64,000 nucleotides of DNA from Galerina marginata (GCA_023014335.1 JAECYW010000011.1:62001-126000), one strand, 5' to 3'. Shown: positions 12,017-21,194, counted from the stretch's first letter. Numbers and translations are program-made. Notes: generated by a model from the sequence alone, not told the origin.

Positions 12017-12956
12017 CTTTATATCACAAATTTTCAATATGGAAAAAAAATAATCAAATAGTCCGGATACTTACATAATTGGCTCAATCAGTTGCTGGTG
12101 AGGAACTGAGATATGGCAGTATTCTGGTCCAGCTGTGCAATCCGATCAAAGCGAGAGAAAAGCGAATTTGGTGCTAACAGCTGCAGTTGATAATGGAGAT
12201 TCAATCCCAAAGGAAGGGGAGGCAACTGTAAACCCACCAACCAATCTCCCTGCAAACTGTGCTCAGAAAGAGGTCCAGACCAAAGGTCATTCAACAACCG
12301 GCAAACACTCTGTTAAAGAGAAGCCAGGGAAATAGGACTTTTCAGGGCTTCACCTTGATCTTCTAATCTCCCCAATGATCTGATGCAAAGACAGCTGCAG
12401 CAGACACACAATCCACACCTCAGCTCAGAAAAAAGGGTCCAAAAAGTCCAGGAGGGTCCAAAATCCAAAGAAAGGGAAGGCCAAAGTCCTTCTCTCATCT
12501 TAGAACCCTGAATAAAATGCAAATAGCATCACTCACCAAGGAAGAAACACCTAATAGCCTTTATTTCACAGTATTAGATGACAATAAATGCATAAAAAAC
12601 ATGATACACACCAAAAAAGAACCTCAAAACCCGAAATTCCACAGCAAAAACCCAGCCAGAATCAAAGAGAAAGCTTATTGGAAAAATCAAGAACTGTTCA
12701 ATGATTAGAAGAGCCCAGTACACACCAAAATGACCCCAAAACACAAAATCCCACAGAAAACCACAGCAGAAAAAAACAAATGAAGCACTGGGAATTTTTT
12801 TCAGTCCTGAGAAGGCAAAAAAAGCGAAGGGAGGGAGATTACCTTGAACAAAAACACCCAAAACAGCACCAATAGAGGTCCACAGGGGCCCACAGAAGGT
12901 TTTTCGCAACGTGAGAAGGGTAAAATTCCCAAAGTAGACTGACAGCGCGTCAGAAT
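12017..12956 (-). other. Helitron 5' region, noncoding or unresolved exons
   Basis: Part of the Helitron upstream of its long ORF. An intron with donor at 12074 and acceptor at 12017 is supported by phase. A 69-codon minus-strand frame (12088-12297) may be partly exonic. The rest shows no supported coding sequence. Confidence 0.4.
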
Positions 12957-13006
12957 GAGTGTGGGGCAGCGCGTGGGGCAGCGTGGGGCAGCGTGTGGGC
13001 AGCGCG
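12957..13006. repeat. short tandem repeat, GTGGGGCAGC-type units
   Basis: Four imperfect copies of a 10-12 bp unit (GTGTGGGGCAGCGC, GTGGGGCAGC, GTGGGGCAGC, GTGTGGGCAGCGC) lie inside the Helitron's 5' region. They could be a minisatellite or transposase-binding iterons. They are too few and too short to be a CRISPR. Confidence 0.7.
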
Positions 13007-13169
13007 TACGACACGGTGTTGCGTGTTTGGTTCAGAAGTGTTTGTTTGTTCTCAAAGTTTCCGGGCGGTTTCGAGCAAAAATCCGATTGGGCAGCTTACA
13101 TAAATATTACATAACATTCTTATGTCATCAAAAACCCTCGACTGTCAATAATGCAAAACGACCTTCTCG

Positions 13170-14189
13170 TTCTGCCCCTCTCGACGAGCACGCACTGACG
13201 CATGGCTGGCAGGAGAATGCTTCCTCCAAGAAAGCATACGAGCTCGTCGTGCTAGGCTTCGTCGACGGCCATTCGGTTCGTCGATTCTCCTGCCTCTCGT
13301 TCTTCAATCTTTATATTTGAATCACACAGAGAACCGAGGACCGACCTGGATACGGTCTGAAGTACTTCAAGTCGGTTTTCCTGCCTCCTGTCCTTCGATT
13401 TTTACAACTTTATCGTGCAGCTGTCCGACCTGGGCGTGAACTAAATACCGGCACAGCTTGTACGACATCCGTGACATCGTGCAGCGCCAGCTCGGGGTCG
13501 TCTTCCTCCTTTTCGTCGCTTTTCATTGGTTAATTGATCCTTATCGATTCTGTTGCTAGAAAGTCCTCTGGCAGATGAGACATTGTAGACACTGCAACTA
13601 CGAAGATTGATCGCGACGATACCGATGTCGATGCGGTCGACATTAGGCCTGATGTCGATAACGTTGGGCTGTAACATACCTGTTTTGCCTTCAGTGCTGA
13701 CCCCGCACAACCCGGAGCTTATTCTCAGGCAACAGCTAACTTAACTCGGGCTCGCCTGCTTCTGACGCGTCTCTGGTTCAAGCTAGCAACTTCTAAGTGA
13801 ACTTTGGCGCCACCCTCCCCTCGCCGCGGCTGCTACTTCTTTGCCAATGTCATCGCTCCTCCTACAACAAGCAGCAGGGAGGCAAGCATCTTGCGGAGGT
13901 TTATTTCGATTTCTACAGGATATACCGATCGAGTCTAGTTTCTTTTCTCCGGTCCACTCGACTCATTGATTATTTCTTCTTCCCTTATATATTTTTTTCT
14001 ATGAATTCAGATAATGATTTGGGTAGTATGCTATCGAACTCACGACCACCTCGAGACTTTTCGCGTACTTTCTTCCCTCATCATTGCTTGGGTTCACTGG
14101 CATCTGTGCATCCACATGACATCTATCTGCAGTCGCTACGTTGCTTATCCCTCTCATTATGCCAATCCTAACCAACACTACCTGGCCTT
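13170..14189. repeat. repeat family A (copy interrupted by Helitron and gypsy)
   Basis: Degenerate copy of a dispersed multi-kilobase repeat. About 13190-13690 aligns by eye with 35330-35760, 48640-49030 and 49450-49800; shared landmarks are CCTGCCTCTCGT, a CGACATC-GACATCGTGCAGCGCCAGC box and a GAT-rich GGCCTGATGTCGA segment. About 13790-13830 (GTGAACTTTGGCGCC) matches 36528-36560. Open frames here are short and are broken differently in each copy. The protein origin, if any, is unknown. Confidence 0.55.
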
Positions 14190-14593
14190 TGTTACGAACG
14201 CACGTCCTATCTAATCTTTTTCTTTTTCTTTCTTATCTCTCGACCCGGTCTCGTGATCTCAACCTATGTACACAGCCACATCGTCTCTCGATGAACACTT
14301 TACGCATAGCATCGCGCGTAGCATTATGACTCTCATCTTTCTCTTATTCACGCAGCCTTTTGTTACTTGTTTCATACGCAGCCTCTACGCAGCCTTACGC
14401 TGCCTTACGCTGCCTCTGGACATCCGTTTCATCTTCGAGTTACTATATATACTAAGTAGATTACAACCTTGTACTCTAGCTTAGTATCGTTATTGATACC
14501 TTCTTTGCCTCACACCGCACACGCTCAAACTTAGACTTTGATTCGGTTATCACGCAATAGCAAGACAAGCTATCTGCGAGTCGAACCGTAACA
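14190..14593 (+). repeat. 5' LTR
   Basis: 404 bp, TG...CA with a short terminal inverted repeat TGTTACG/CGTAACA. It contains the element's TATA box and probable transcription start. It is identical to the 3' LTR apart from G at 14554. Confidence 0.97.
14444..14451 (+). promoter_or_regulatory. TATA box of the gypsy element
   Basis: TATATATA in the 5' LTR. A start about 30 bp downstream falls at about 14475-14478, exactly where the sequence complementary to the primer-binding site begins. The same box is present in the 3' LTR. An inverted repeat ATACTAAG (14449-14456) / CTTAGTAT (14480-14487) brackets the start region. Confidence 0.6.
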
Positions 14594-14595
14594 GA

Positions 14596-14605
14596 ATACT
14601 AAGCT
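14596..14605 (+). other. self-priming type primer-binding site
   Basis: ATACTAAGCT starts 2 nt after the LTR end and is the exact reverse complement of AGCTTAGTAT in the LTR at 14478-14487, at the predicted RNA 5' end. No tRNA-type PBS (TGG start) follows the LTR. This is the arrangement of Tf1/sushi-type elements, which prime reverse transcription with the folded-back 5' end of their own RNA. Confidence 0.65.
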
Positions 14606-14788
14606 CTTACTTGAACCCTACGCCTATACGCTTTTGCGCCTACGCGTACACCACCTGAACCGAACGAACGACAAAACTCTGACACTACGGCAACCACGAC
14701 CGAATACCGAGACCCCGAACCAGAAATCCCTGACGAATCAGACACCACCACTCCATATCGCTCCCCATCCCTCGAACCCCTTGAAATC

Positions 14789-15784
14789 ATGGTTAACGAA
14801 ACTGACTCTACCAAAGGACTCGGACTCATTGCAAAACCAGAATACTGGGATGGCGACAGAAAGAAGTACGACACCTTCAAATACCAGATCAAGCTTTACC
14901 TGGTTGGAAACGAAGACAAGCTTAACACGGACGACAAGAAGATCTTGGTCGTTCTTTCCTTCCTCCGAGGAGGAGAAGCCGAAGAATGGGCACGACAGTT
15001 TGTTGACAATTGCGCCGCCCTTACCAAAGCCGATCCAGATGTCAAAGGATTTGGCACTTATGCTGAATTCGAGAAGCAACTCGAAACAACCTTCAAGCCA
15101 TTCGACAAGATCGGCGACGCCGTCGATGAGCTCGAGAAACTTCAAATGGGCGATCGCCCTGCGGCCGACCACGTCACCACCTTCAACACTCTACTCGCCC
15201 AGTCAGAGATCAAGGACAAAGCAACAATCATTCGTCTCTTCCGACGATCCCTTCCCTTCAGGATTCTTAAAACCCTGATGACCTTGGACACCCAGCCTAA
15301 GGATTCCGCTGCTTGGAAGAAGAAGACTATTGAAATCGACAATAACTGGCGACGAATGAATGACGAACTGGCCCGGATCAAGAACAGGAACAACCCCTCT
15401 GGACGAACCACTTCCTCTTTCTCCACTTCGAACGACCGAAACAAACAAGGACGATTCACTCCTCGAAACTCCGAACCACCCAGACGCTACTCCTTCAAGC
15501 CTCGCGCCGACCCAAACGCTATGGACGTCGACGCTCTCACACTCGAAGAACGAAAGGAACACATAGACGCCGGTGCCTGCTTCACCTGTCACAAAGTCCT
15601 AGGACACATTTCCCGAGACTGTCCCGATCGAAAGAAGACCCCCTCTCGATGGAACTTCAAACCCAAGACTGACATCAAGAAGATGGCCGCTCAAGTTCGA
15701 GCCCTCTCCAACGAACAACACGAAGAGTTTGCTAGGCTTCTCAACGAGGAAGAGGCGGGTTTTCCAGAAGGAGAGTCGGACTGA
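14789..15784 (+). CDS. gag: Gag (331 aa) with one zinc knuckle
   Basis: Structural capsid/nucleocapsid protein of the gypsy element. The N-terminal half matches the retrotransposon gag domain in style (around residues 25-190, with GGEAEEWARQF). A basic, Ser/Asn-rich linker follows, then a CX2CX4HX4C zinc knuckle at C264, C267, H272, C277. The start Met at 14789 gives the longest plausible frame after the 195-nt leader; there is no in-frame competitor with better support. The C terminus overlaps the pol frame, which opens at 15736, and a canonical GGGTTTT slippery heptamer lies in the overlap. No aspartic protease motif is in this frame; it lies in pol. Confidence 0.93.
   Translation: MVNETDSTKGLGLIAKPEYWDGDRKKYDTFKYQIKLYLVGNEDKLNTDDKKILVVLSFLRGGEAEEWARQFVDNCAALTKADPDVKGFGTYAEFEKQLETTFKPFDKIGDAVDELEKLQMGDRPAADHVTTFNTLLAQSEIKDKATIIRLFRRSLPFRILKTLMTLDTQPKDSAAWKKKTIEIDNNWRRMNDELARIKNRNNPSGRTTSSFSTSNDRNKQGRFTPRNSEPPRRYSFKPRADPNAMDVDALTLEERKEHIDAGACFTCHKVLGHISRDCPDRKKTPSRWNFKPKTDIKKMAAQVRALSNEQHEEFARLLNEEEAGFPEGESD
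15757..15763 (+). promoter_or_regulatory. candidate -1 ribosomal frameshift site, GGGTTTT
   Basis: In the gag frame the codons read GCG GGT TTT CCA, so the heptamer is G GGT TTT, a textbook X XXY YYZ site. The pol frame lies at -1 to gag and is open from 15736 through the gag stop (15782-15784) into the protease. Slippage here would make a Gag-Pol fusion. Confidence 0.6.
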
Positions 15785-18700
15785 CGTCGCTCTCTCCTCA
15801 AATATTTATTAATTCCGTAGACAAGGTAGTCGAGCAATCGAATTCGTTTTATTTAAACGCTACCTTAGTCGAAGGAATTAGTAAGAAAACCGTCAGAGAA
15901 AAAGCCCTCTTGGACAGTGGTGCCCAAGGAAAGTTTATCGACCAGAACTTTGCCAAACAGTCTGGGTTTACCACAAAAGCCCTTCCTCAGCCCATCACCG
16001 CCTTCAACGTCGACGGAACCCCAAATAAGAAAGGAACGATCAAGTCCTTTGTTACTCTCGAAACCGAAATCTCCGGACGAAAATCCAAAGAACTCTTCCT
16101 TGTCACAGGCTTAGGAAAACAGAAGCTCATCATTGGATACCCCTGGCTCAAGAAACATAACCCAATAGTCGACTGGGAAGCCGGAAAACTTGAATGGCGA
16201 CACCCAGAGTCTAAAAACTCAAATGTCTTTCAGAACAAACTCGGAAAAGATCTCACTTCCAGAACGAAACTTCCCCAACCTACCATCGAAGACGAACCGG
16301 AACCCCCTCCCTCAAATTCCATCGAAACCCTAGGATTGGACGCTGACCACATTTTAGAACCCATCACGGACACGCGCGCTAACGGACTTGAACCCTTAGG
16401 AATCCATATCGGACGAATTCTCACCGACCCATTCTCCACCCAATTGGACGACTACGAGGACGACGGCACCTTCGATACGGACACCCTCTACTCTGAACCA
16501 TCTTCTGGTTACCCTAAAGATGGAACGGAACACTTCTTCCTGGACGAATCTCCTGACATCGAACCACTCTCATTTGATAACATTAAGGACACCGACTGGC
16601 GCATCCCAATAAACCTACGAACCTTGGCTTGGAAACTCGAAGAAACTCACCCGGATGAACCAGACTTAGACGACGAGCTCATTCGTCTGAATCTCTTCCG
16701 ATATCTCCTTTTTGACGAGTTAGACGCTGTTTCTATCCGAGCTAAAGAAACAACTTCCCAAGACTTTGCTCAGAAATACGAAACCCAGGAAGAACTACCC
16801 GTCAAGGATCAGATCCCTTCGGAGTTCCATGAATTCTTAGACGTCTTCGACGAAGAGAAAGCCAACCGATTTCCTGAAGAGAGGTCCTGGGACCACAAAA
16901 TCGAAACCAAGCCCGGCTTTGAACCCAAGACCTTCAAAACGTACAACCTCACCCCTGAAGAACAAACGGAACTGGACAAATTCCTCAAAGAGAATCTCGA
17001 GAAAGGCTACATTCGACCATCGAAATCACCTCAAGGATCACCCTTTTTCTTTGTCAAAAAGAAAGACGGAAAGCTTCGACCCTGCCAGGACTACCGTTAC
17101 CTGAACGAATGGACCATCAAAAATGCCTACCCCCTTCCTCTTATCACCGAACTTCTCGACAAACTCAAAGGCGCCAAATATTTCACTAAGTTTGACGTAC
17201 GATGGGGCTATAACAATGTCAGAATCAAAGAAGGAGACCAATGGAAAGCAGCCTTCAGGACCAATCGCGGACTCTTCGAACCGACTGTCATGTTCTTCGG
17301 AATGTGTAATTCCCCTGCCACGTTCCAAGCCATGATGGATTCCATTTTTAAAGACATGATTGACGCCAATGAAATCATTGTTTATATGGACGACATTCTG
17401 ATCTTTGCAAAAACCAAGAAACAGCTGGACGACATTACCCGACGTGTTCTTCAACGCCTCCGAGAAAACGATCTATTCTTGAAACCCAAGAAATGCCTAT
17501 TCAACAAAACCCAAGTAGACTATCTAGGGATGATTGTTCAAGAAGGAAAGATTTCGATGGACTCCTCAAAACTCAAAGGGATCCGTGACTGGCCCGTTCC
17601 GAAAACCGTGAAAGAAGTACGAAGCTTCCTCGGCTTCGGAAACTTTTATCGAAAATTCATTCGAAAATACTCCGAAATTGTCAAACCACTTAACGAACTC
17701 CTCAAAAAAGACCACCCCTTTAGTTGGACTAACGAATGCCAAAACTCTTTCACTGATCTCAAACGAAGATTCACCGAGGAACCTGTCCTTCGCATGCCCG
17801 ATGTCTCCAGGCCATTCCAGATCGAAGCTGATGCCTCAAAATACGCATCTGGCGCTGTCCTCACCCAAACCGACACTAATGGCGCCCGACATCCCGTTGC
17901 CTTCATTTCGAAAACCTTCAACCCAACCGAACGAAACTATGAGATCTACGACCGAGAACTCCTCGCCATCATGTGCGCTCTCAAGGAATGGAGACACTAT
18001 ATTCAAGGATCCGCTCATCCCGTCACTGTCCTTTCCGACCACCAAAACCTCACCTACTTCCGCTCCACTCAGAAACTCAACCGACGACAAGCCCGATGGG
18101 CCCTTACTCTATCAGAATTCAACTTCGAACTCAAACACATTCCTGGATCACAAATGATCCAATCCGACAACCTTTCTCGACGACCTGACCATATTCCAGA
18201 TGAAGACCATGACAATGAAGACCGGATCCTTCTTCCCGAATCATTATTCCTTCCCGTCATCGACGTCGACCTTCAAGACCTCATTGCCAATGCTGAAAAC
18301 TGGGACAAAATTGCTCTCGACACTCTCGAAGGACTATTGAAAAACGGACCGCACCCACTCATCAAAGACTTAGAAGATTGGGTCGTCGAACGACACAACG
18401 ACAAACCCGTACTATTCTATCGAGGGAAAAACTACATCCCAGACTCCCTTCCTCTTCGACAGGAAATCCTTCGAAGACACCACGATCACCTTACCGCCGG
18501 TCACCCCGGAGAACTCGAAACCTATAATTCTGTCGCTCAACACTACTGGTGGCCAGGAATGAGGCTATTCGTCAAAAACTACGTCAAAGGCTGTGCTAAC
18601 TGCCAACAGTTCAAGATCAATCGAAACCCATCACATCCTTCCTACACCGCCACTCAAGGGCCAAAATCAAACAGACCCTTCGCACAGGTTTACATGGATT

Positions 18701-19725
18701 TCATCACTGACCTACCCTCTTCAGACGGTTTTGACGCCATCCTATCCGTTGTGGACCACGGCCTTACGAAGGGGGCAATTTTCATCAAAACACACAAAAC
18801 CGTCACAGAATCCGACCTAGCCACCCTTCTAATCGACAATCTATTCAAACGATTCGGTCTACCAGACTCCCTCACCTCCGATCGCGGGCCGCAATTTGCC
18901 GCTAGAGTCTTCCGAGAAATGCTCAAACAACTCAAGATCGAATCCCGACTATCCACAGCCTATCATCCCCAAACTGACGGAACCACAGAACGCTTTAACC
19001 AAGAAATCGAAGCATATCTTGCCATCTTTTGCTCCACCCATCCGGAAACTTGGTCCTCCGCATTATCTACTCTCGAATTCACTCACAACTCACGAAGACA
19101 CGCCGATCGAGTCCATTCCCCATTTGAACTACAACTCGGAAATCAACCCATCGCCTTCCCCACCGCTTTCGAAAACACCAAATTCCCCGAACTCAACACT
19201 CGCCTTGAAACAATCAATAACTACCGAAACGAAGCCTTAGCTGCCCACGAACTCGCCCGAAACAGGATCACCTCGAGAAAAACCAATTCCTTCAAACCAT
19301 TCAAGAAAGGACAACTCGTTTGGCTCGACGCTCGAAACCTGAAGACTCCCCATAACAAGAAACTTAGACCCAGACGAGAAGGACCTTTCAAGATTAAAGA
19401 TGTTCTCGGACCGGTCACCTATCGGCTCTCCCTTCCCCCTTCTTGGCGAATTCACAACGTCTTCCACGCCATCCTTCTCTCTCCATTTGTCGAAAACGAA
19501 ACACACGGAACAAATTTTACCCAACCACCACCCAACCTTATCGACGATGAAGAAGAATACGAAGTCGAAGCCATCCTCGGACACAAGAATTGGGGTCGTG
19601 GGAAACGATACCTGATTAGGTGGAAAGGATGGTCATCAGCTGACGACTCGTGGGAACCGGAAAAGGGCCTGACACACGCAAATGAACTTCTTTCGCGCTA
19701 TAAACAACTCCATCACCTCAAATGA
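15763..19725 (+). CDS. pol: Pol polyprotein: protease, RT, RNase H, integrase, chromodomain
   Basis: Copies element RNA to cDNA and integrates it. It is probably made as Gag-Pol by -1 frameshifting, since the frame has no Met until 15910 and that Met lies inside the protease motif LLDSGA. Numbering from Met 15910 (1271 residues): protease DSGA at 2-5; reverse transcriptase about 365-540 with YMDD at 492-495; RNase H beginning near residue 640 (DASKYASGA); integrase HHCC zinc region about 857-900; catalytic triad D930, D991, E1027 (35-residue spacing between the last two); and a C-terminal chromodomain about 1216-1265 (YLIRWKGW...WEP), which in chromoviruses can steer integration to marked chromatin. 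No disruptions seen. Its TGA overlaps the ATG of the next ORF (ATGA at 19722). Confidence 0.95.
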   Translation, partial: SRRRVGLTSLSPQIFINSVDKVVEQSNSFYLNATLVEGISKKTVREKALLDSGAQGKFIDQNFAKQSGFTTKALPQPITAFNVDGTPNKKGTIKSFVTLETEISGRKSKELFLVTGLGKQKLIIGYPWLKKHNPIVDWEAGKLEWRHPESKNSNVFQNKLGKDLTSRTKLPQPTIEDEPEPPPSNSIETLGLDADHILEPITDTRANGLEPLGIHIGRILTDPFSTQLDDYEDDGTFDTDTLYSEPSSGYPKDGTEHFFLDESPDIEPLSFDNIKDTDWRIPINLRTLAWKLEETHPDEPDLDDELIRLNLFRYLLFDELDAVSIRAKETTSQDFAQKYETQEELPVKDQIPSEFHEFLDVFDEEKANRFPEERSWDHKIETKPGFEPKTFKTYNLTPEEQTELDKFLKENLEKGYIRPSKSPQGSPFFFVKKKDGKLRPCQDYRYLNEWTIKNAYPLPLITELLDKLKGAKYFTKFDVRWGYNNVRIKEGDQWKAAFRTNRGLFEPTVMFFGMCNSPATFQAMMDSIFKDMIDANEIIVYMDDILIFAKTKKQLDDITRRVLQRLRENDLFLKPKKCLFNKTQVDYLGMIVQEGKISMDSSKLKGIRDWPVPKTVKEVRSFLGFGNFYRKFIRKYSEIVKPLNELLKKDHPFSWTNECQNSFTDLKRRFTEEPVLRMPDVSRPFQIEADASKYASGAVLTQTDTNGARHPVAFISKTFNPTERNYEIYDRELLAIMCALKEWRHYIQGSAHPVTVLSDHQNLTYFRSTQKLNRRQARWALTLSEFNFELKHIPGSQMIQSDNLSRRPDHIPDEDHDNEDRILLPESLFLPVIDVDLQDLIANAENWDKIALDTLEGLLKNGPHPLIKDLEDWVVERHNDKPVLFYRGKNYIPDSLPLRQEILRRHHDHLTAGHPGELETYNSVAQHYWWPGMRLFVKNYVKGCANCQQFKINRNPSHPSYTATQGPKSNRPFAQVYMDFITDLPSSDGFDAILSVVDHGLTKGAIFIKTHKTVTESDLATLLIDNLFKRFGLPDSLTSDRGPQFAARVFREMLKQLKIESRLSTAYHPQTDGTTERFNQEIEAYLAIFCSTHPETWSSALSTLEFTHNSRRHADRVHSPFELQLGNQPIAFPTAFENTKFPELNTRLETINNYRNEALAAHELARNRITSRKTNSFKPFKKGQLVWLDARNLKTPHNKKLRPRREGPFKIKDVLGPVTYRLSLPPSWRIHNVFHAILLSPFVENETHGTNFTQPPPNLIDDEEEYEVEAILGHKNWGRGKRYLIRWKGWSSADDSWEPEKGLTHANELLSRYKQLHHLK

Positions 19726-20027
19726 AAACCCCGAAAACTCCCTCGATTGTCATCACTTCACCGCTTTCTTCATCGACACTGCTTCTTCGCGGAACAGCCA
19801 CCATCAATACCGAAGACCTTTCACAAATCACCCAAAACCACTTGCATCACGCCATTGTTGATTATATTCGCTATCGCACACCCGTCGCCAAACAAAAGAT
19901 CTTAAAAGAACTCGCCAAACCGGTTCACAACAACAGAGTCCTCTACACCATTCCCGAAAACCCTCCTCAAACATGTCCACTAACCAAACCGCCTCGACTT
20001 CTCGCTCCACCTCCGTTCCTATTCTAG
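19722..20027 (+). CDS. small extra ORF of the gypsy element (101 aa)
   Basis: Begins with ATG overlapping the pol stop codon (ATGA), a geometry that suits termination-reinitiation, and overlaps the start of the next ORF by 55 nt. It has no recognisable motif: a mildly basic protein with a Ser/Thr-rich start and a proline-rich end. It may only be an out-of-frame leader for the downstream ORF. Coding status is inferred from layout. Confidence 0.4.
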   Translation: MKTPKTPSIVITSPLSSSTLLLRGTATINTEDLSQITQNHLHHAIVDYIRYRTPVAKQKILKELAKPVHNNRVLYTIPENPPQTCPLTKPPRLLAPPPFLF

Positions 20028-20785
20028 TAAACCTCCCACAACGCACTCGACCCCTCCCTCGACCACCTACCACCAGTTCATCGATAACCCCACCAACTCT
20101 CCAAGAACTCTATGAAGCCTCAATCGCCCCCCTATCCTCGATTGCTCTTATGTCAATCGTACGAAGAAACGCTTCACCTATGCTTCAAGAAACCACCTCT
20201 GATCTTTTTGGTGAACTTTCCGAAATCTTACGACTCGAACAATCACTCCTCGATGCACGACTCCGAGCAAGAGGTCTTCTCACCGATGCATTGGGACTAG
20301 GTTTCCTCTCGATCACTCGAGAATTCTGGGAAGAACGTCGACAAATTCGAGGACCTACAGCTGACTTACCACTCCGAACCAACCCACCAGCAACCGAGTT
20401 CCCCAGATTTCCCGAAACCACGATCATGCCTACTCCCAATCCTCATCCATCGACAACCAATCCCTCCAGGCTCTCTCGAAATCCCGTCACCACCATTGTT
20501 ATCGAGGACTCCGACGAAGAACTCGACCTTGATCCTTCGCCACCGTATTCCCCTATTCATCCGTTCACATCCTCGACACAATCGACCCTGCGAAGACCCT
20601 CACCAAACGTCAGTTCTCCCCCTTCTCGTCGAGGCTCCCCACGAGGTTATCGATGGATCGACCAACGAGGGATACCCATACAGGACCGGGTCTGTTACAA
20701 CTGCGGAGTCGCCGGACACTATGCGAGGGACTGCAACATCGTGAATCGTCGAAGCCAGGAGGCTTCTCGCGTACTGCGGGGGTAA
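19973..20785 (+). CDS. extra zinc-knuckle ORF after pol in the gypsy element (270 aa)
   Basis: Open frame filling the space between pol and the 3' LTR; its stop (20783-20785) directly abuts the LTR at 20786. It has a Pro/Thr/Ser-rich N terminus, a central predicted helical stretch about residues 40-120 (LSEILRLEQSLLDARLRARG), an acidic patch IEDSDEELDLD, and a C-terminal CX2CX4HX4C zinc knuckle at C241, C244, H249, C254. Codon choice resembles gag and pol. An env-like role is not supported, since no membrane segment is seen. The knuckle suggests a nucleic-acid-binding, Gag-like accessory protein. Its position, intactness in a recent element and the knuckle argue that it is real. Confidence 0.7.
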   Translation: MSTNQTASTSRSTSVPILVNLPQRTRPLPRPPTTSSSITPPTLQELYEASIAPLSSIALMSIVRRNASPMLQETTSDLFGELSEILRLEQSLLDARLRARGLLTDALGLGFLSITREFWEERRQIRGPTADLPLRTNPPATEFPRFPETTIMPTPNPHPSTTNPSRLSRNPVTTIVIEDSDEELDLDPSPPYSPIHPFTSSTQSTLRRPSPNVSSPPSRRGSPRGYRWIDQRGIPIQDRVCYNCGVAGHYARDCNIVNRRSQEASRVLRG

Positions 20786-21189
20786 TGTTACGAACGCACG
20801 TCCTATCTAATCTTTTTCTTTTTCTTTCTTATCTCTCGACCCGGTCTCGTGATCTCAACCTATGTACACAGCCACATCGTCTCTCGATGAACACTTTACG
20901 CATAGCATCGCGCGTAGCATTATGACTCTCATCTTTCTCTTATTCACGCAGCCTTTTGTTACTTGTTTCATACGCAGCCTCTACGCAGCCTTACGCTGCC
21001 TTACGCTGCCTCTGGACATCCGTTTCATCTTCGAGTTACTATATATACTAAGTAGATTACAACCTTGTACTCTAGCTTAGTATCGTTATTGATACCTTCT
21101 TTGCCTCACACCGCACACGCTCAAACTTAGACTTTGATTCGGTTATCACCCAATAGCAAGACAAGCTATCTGCGAGTCGAACCGTAACA
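20786..21189 (+). repeat. 3' LTR
   Basis: 404 bp, identical to the 5' LTR except C at 21150. It is preceded by CTGCGGGGGTAA, a short purine-rich stretch that can serve as the polypurine tract for plus-strand priming. Confidence 0.97.
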
Positions 21190-21194
21190 GCCTT

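Larger units (their letters stand above)
6531..13150 (-). mobile_element. Helitron, autonomous-looking (boundaries approximate)
   Basis: Rolling-circle DNA transposon on the minus strand, identified by its Rep-helicase gene. The limits come from homology breaks: both flanks match one continuous stretch of repeat family A elsewhere (35206-35430), so the intervening 6.6 kb is inserted. The 3' end (low coordinates) has two short GC-rich hairpins at 6602-6614 and 6631-6643, with a CTGG (6592-6595, minus strand) of the CTRR type near them. I could not fix the exact terminal TC or the A-T target dinucleotide. The strip at 12017-13150 is noncoding or carries unresolved 5' exons. Confidence 0.75.
14190..21189 (+). 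mobile_element. Ty3/gypsy chromovirus LTR retrotransposon (7.0 kb), recent insertion
   Basis: Complete element: 404-bp LTRs beginning TGTTACG and ending CGTAACA, a 5-bp target duplication GCCTT (14185-14189 and 21190-21194), gag, pol with protease-RT-RNase H-integrase-chromodomain, and two further ORFs before the 3' LTR. The LTRs differ at one position (G14554 versus C21150), indicating a very recent insertion. All ORFs are intact. It sits in repeat family A sequence. Confidence 0.97.

Noticed and set aside
12957..13006. Tandem GTGGGGCAGC units as a CRISPR-like array
   Set aside because: No spacers, unit too short, eukaryotic context.
13135..13141. TCGAGGG (minus strand) as the exact Helitron 5' terminus
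   Set aside because: It is preceded by G, not the A expected at Helitron A|T insertions, so I left the boundary approximate.
14738..15172. Minus-strand frames under gag and pol
   Set aside because: Shadows of a strongly biased coding strand; no motifs.
19722..20785. Post-pol ORFs as an envelope gene
   Set aside because: No signal peptide, membrane helix or furin-like site; a zinc knuckle argues for nucleic-acid binding.
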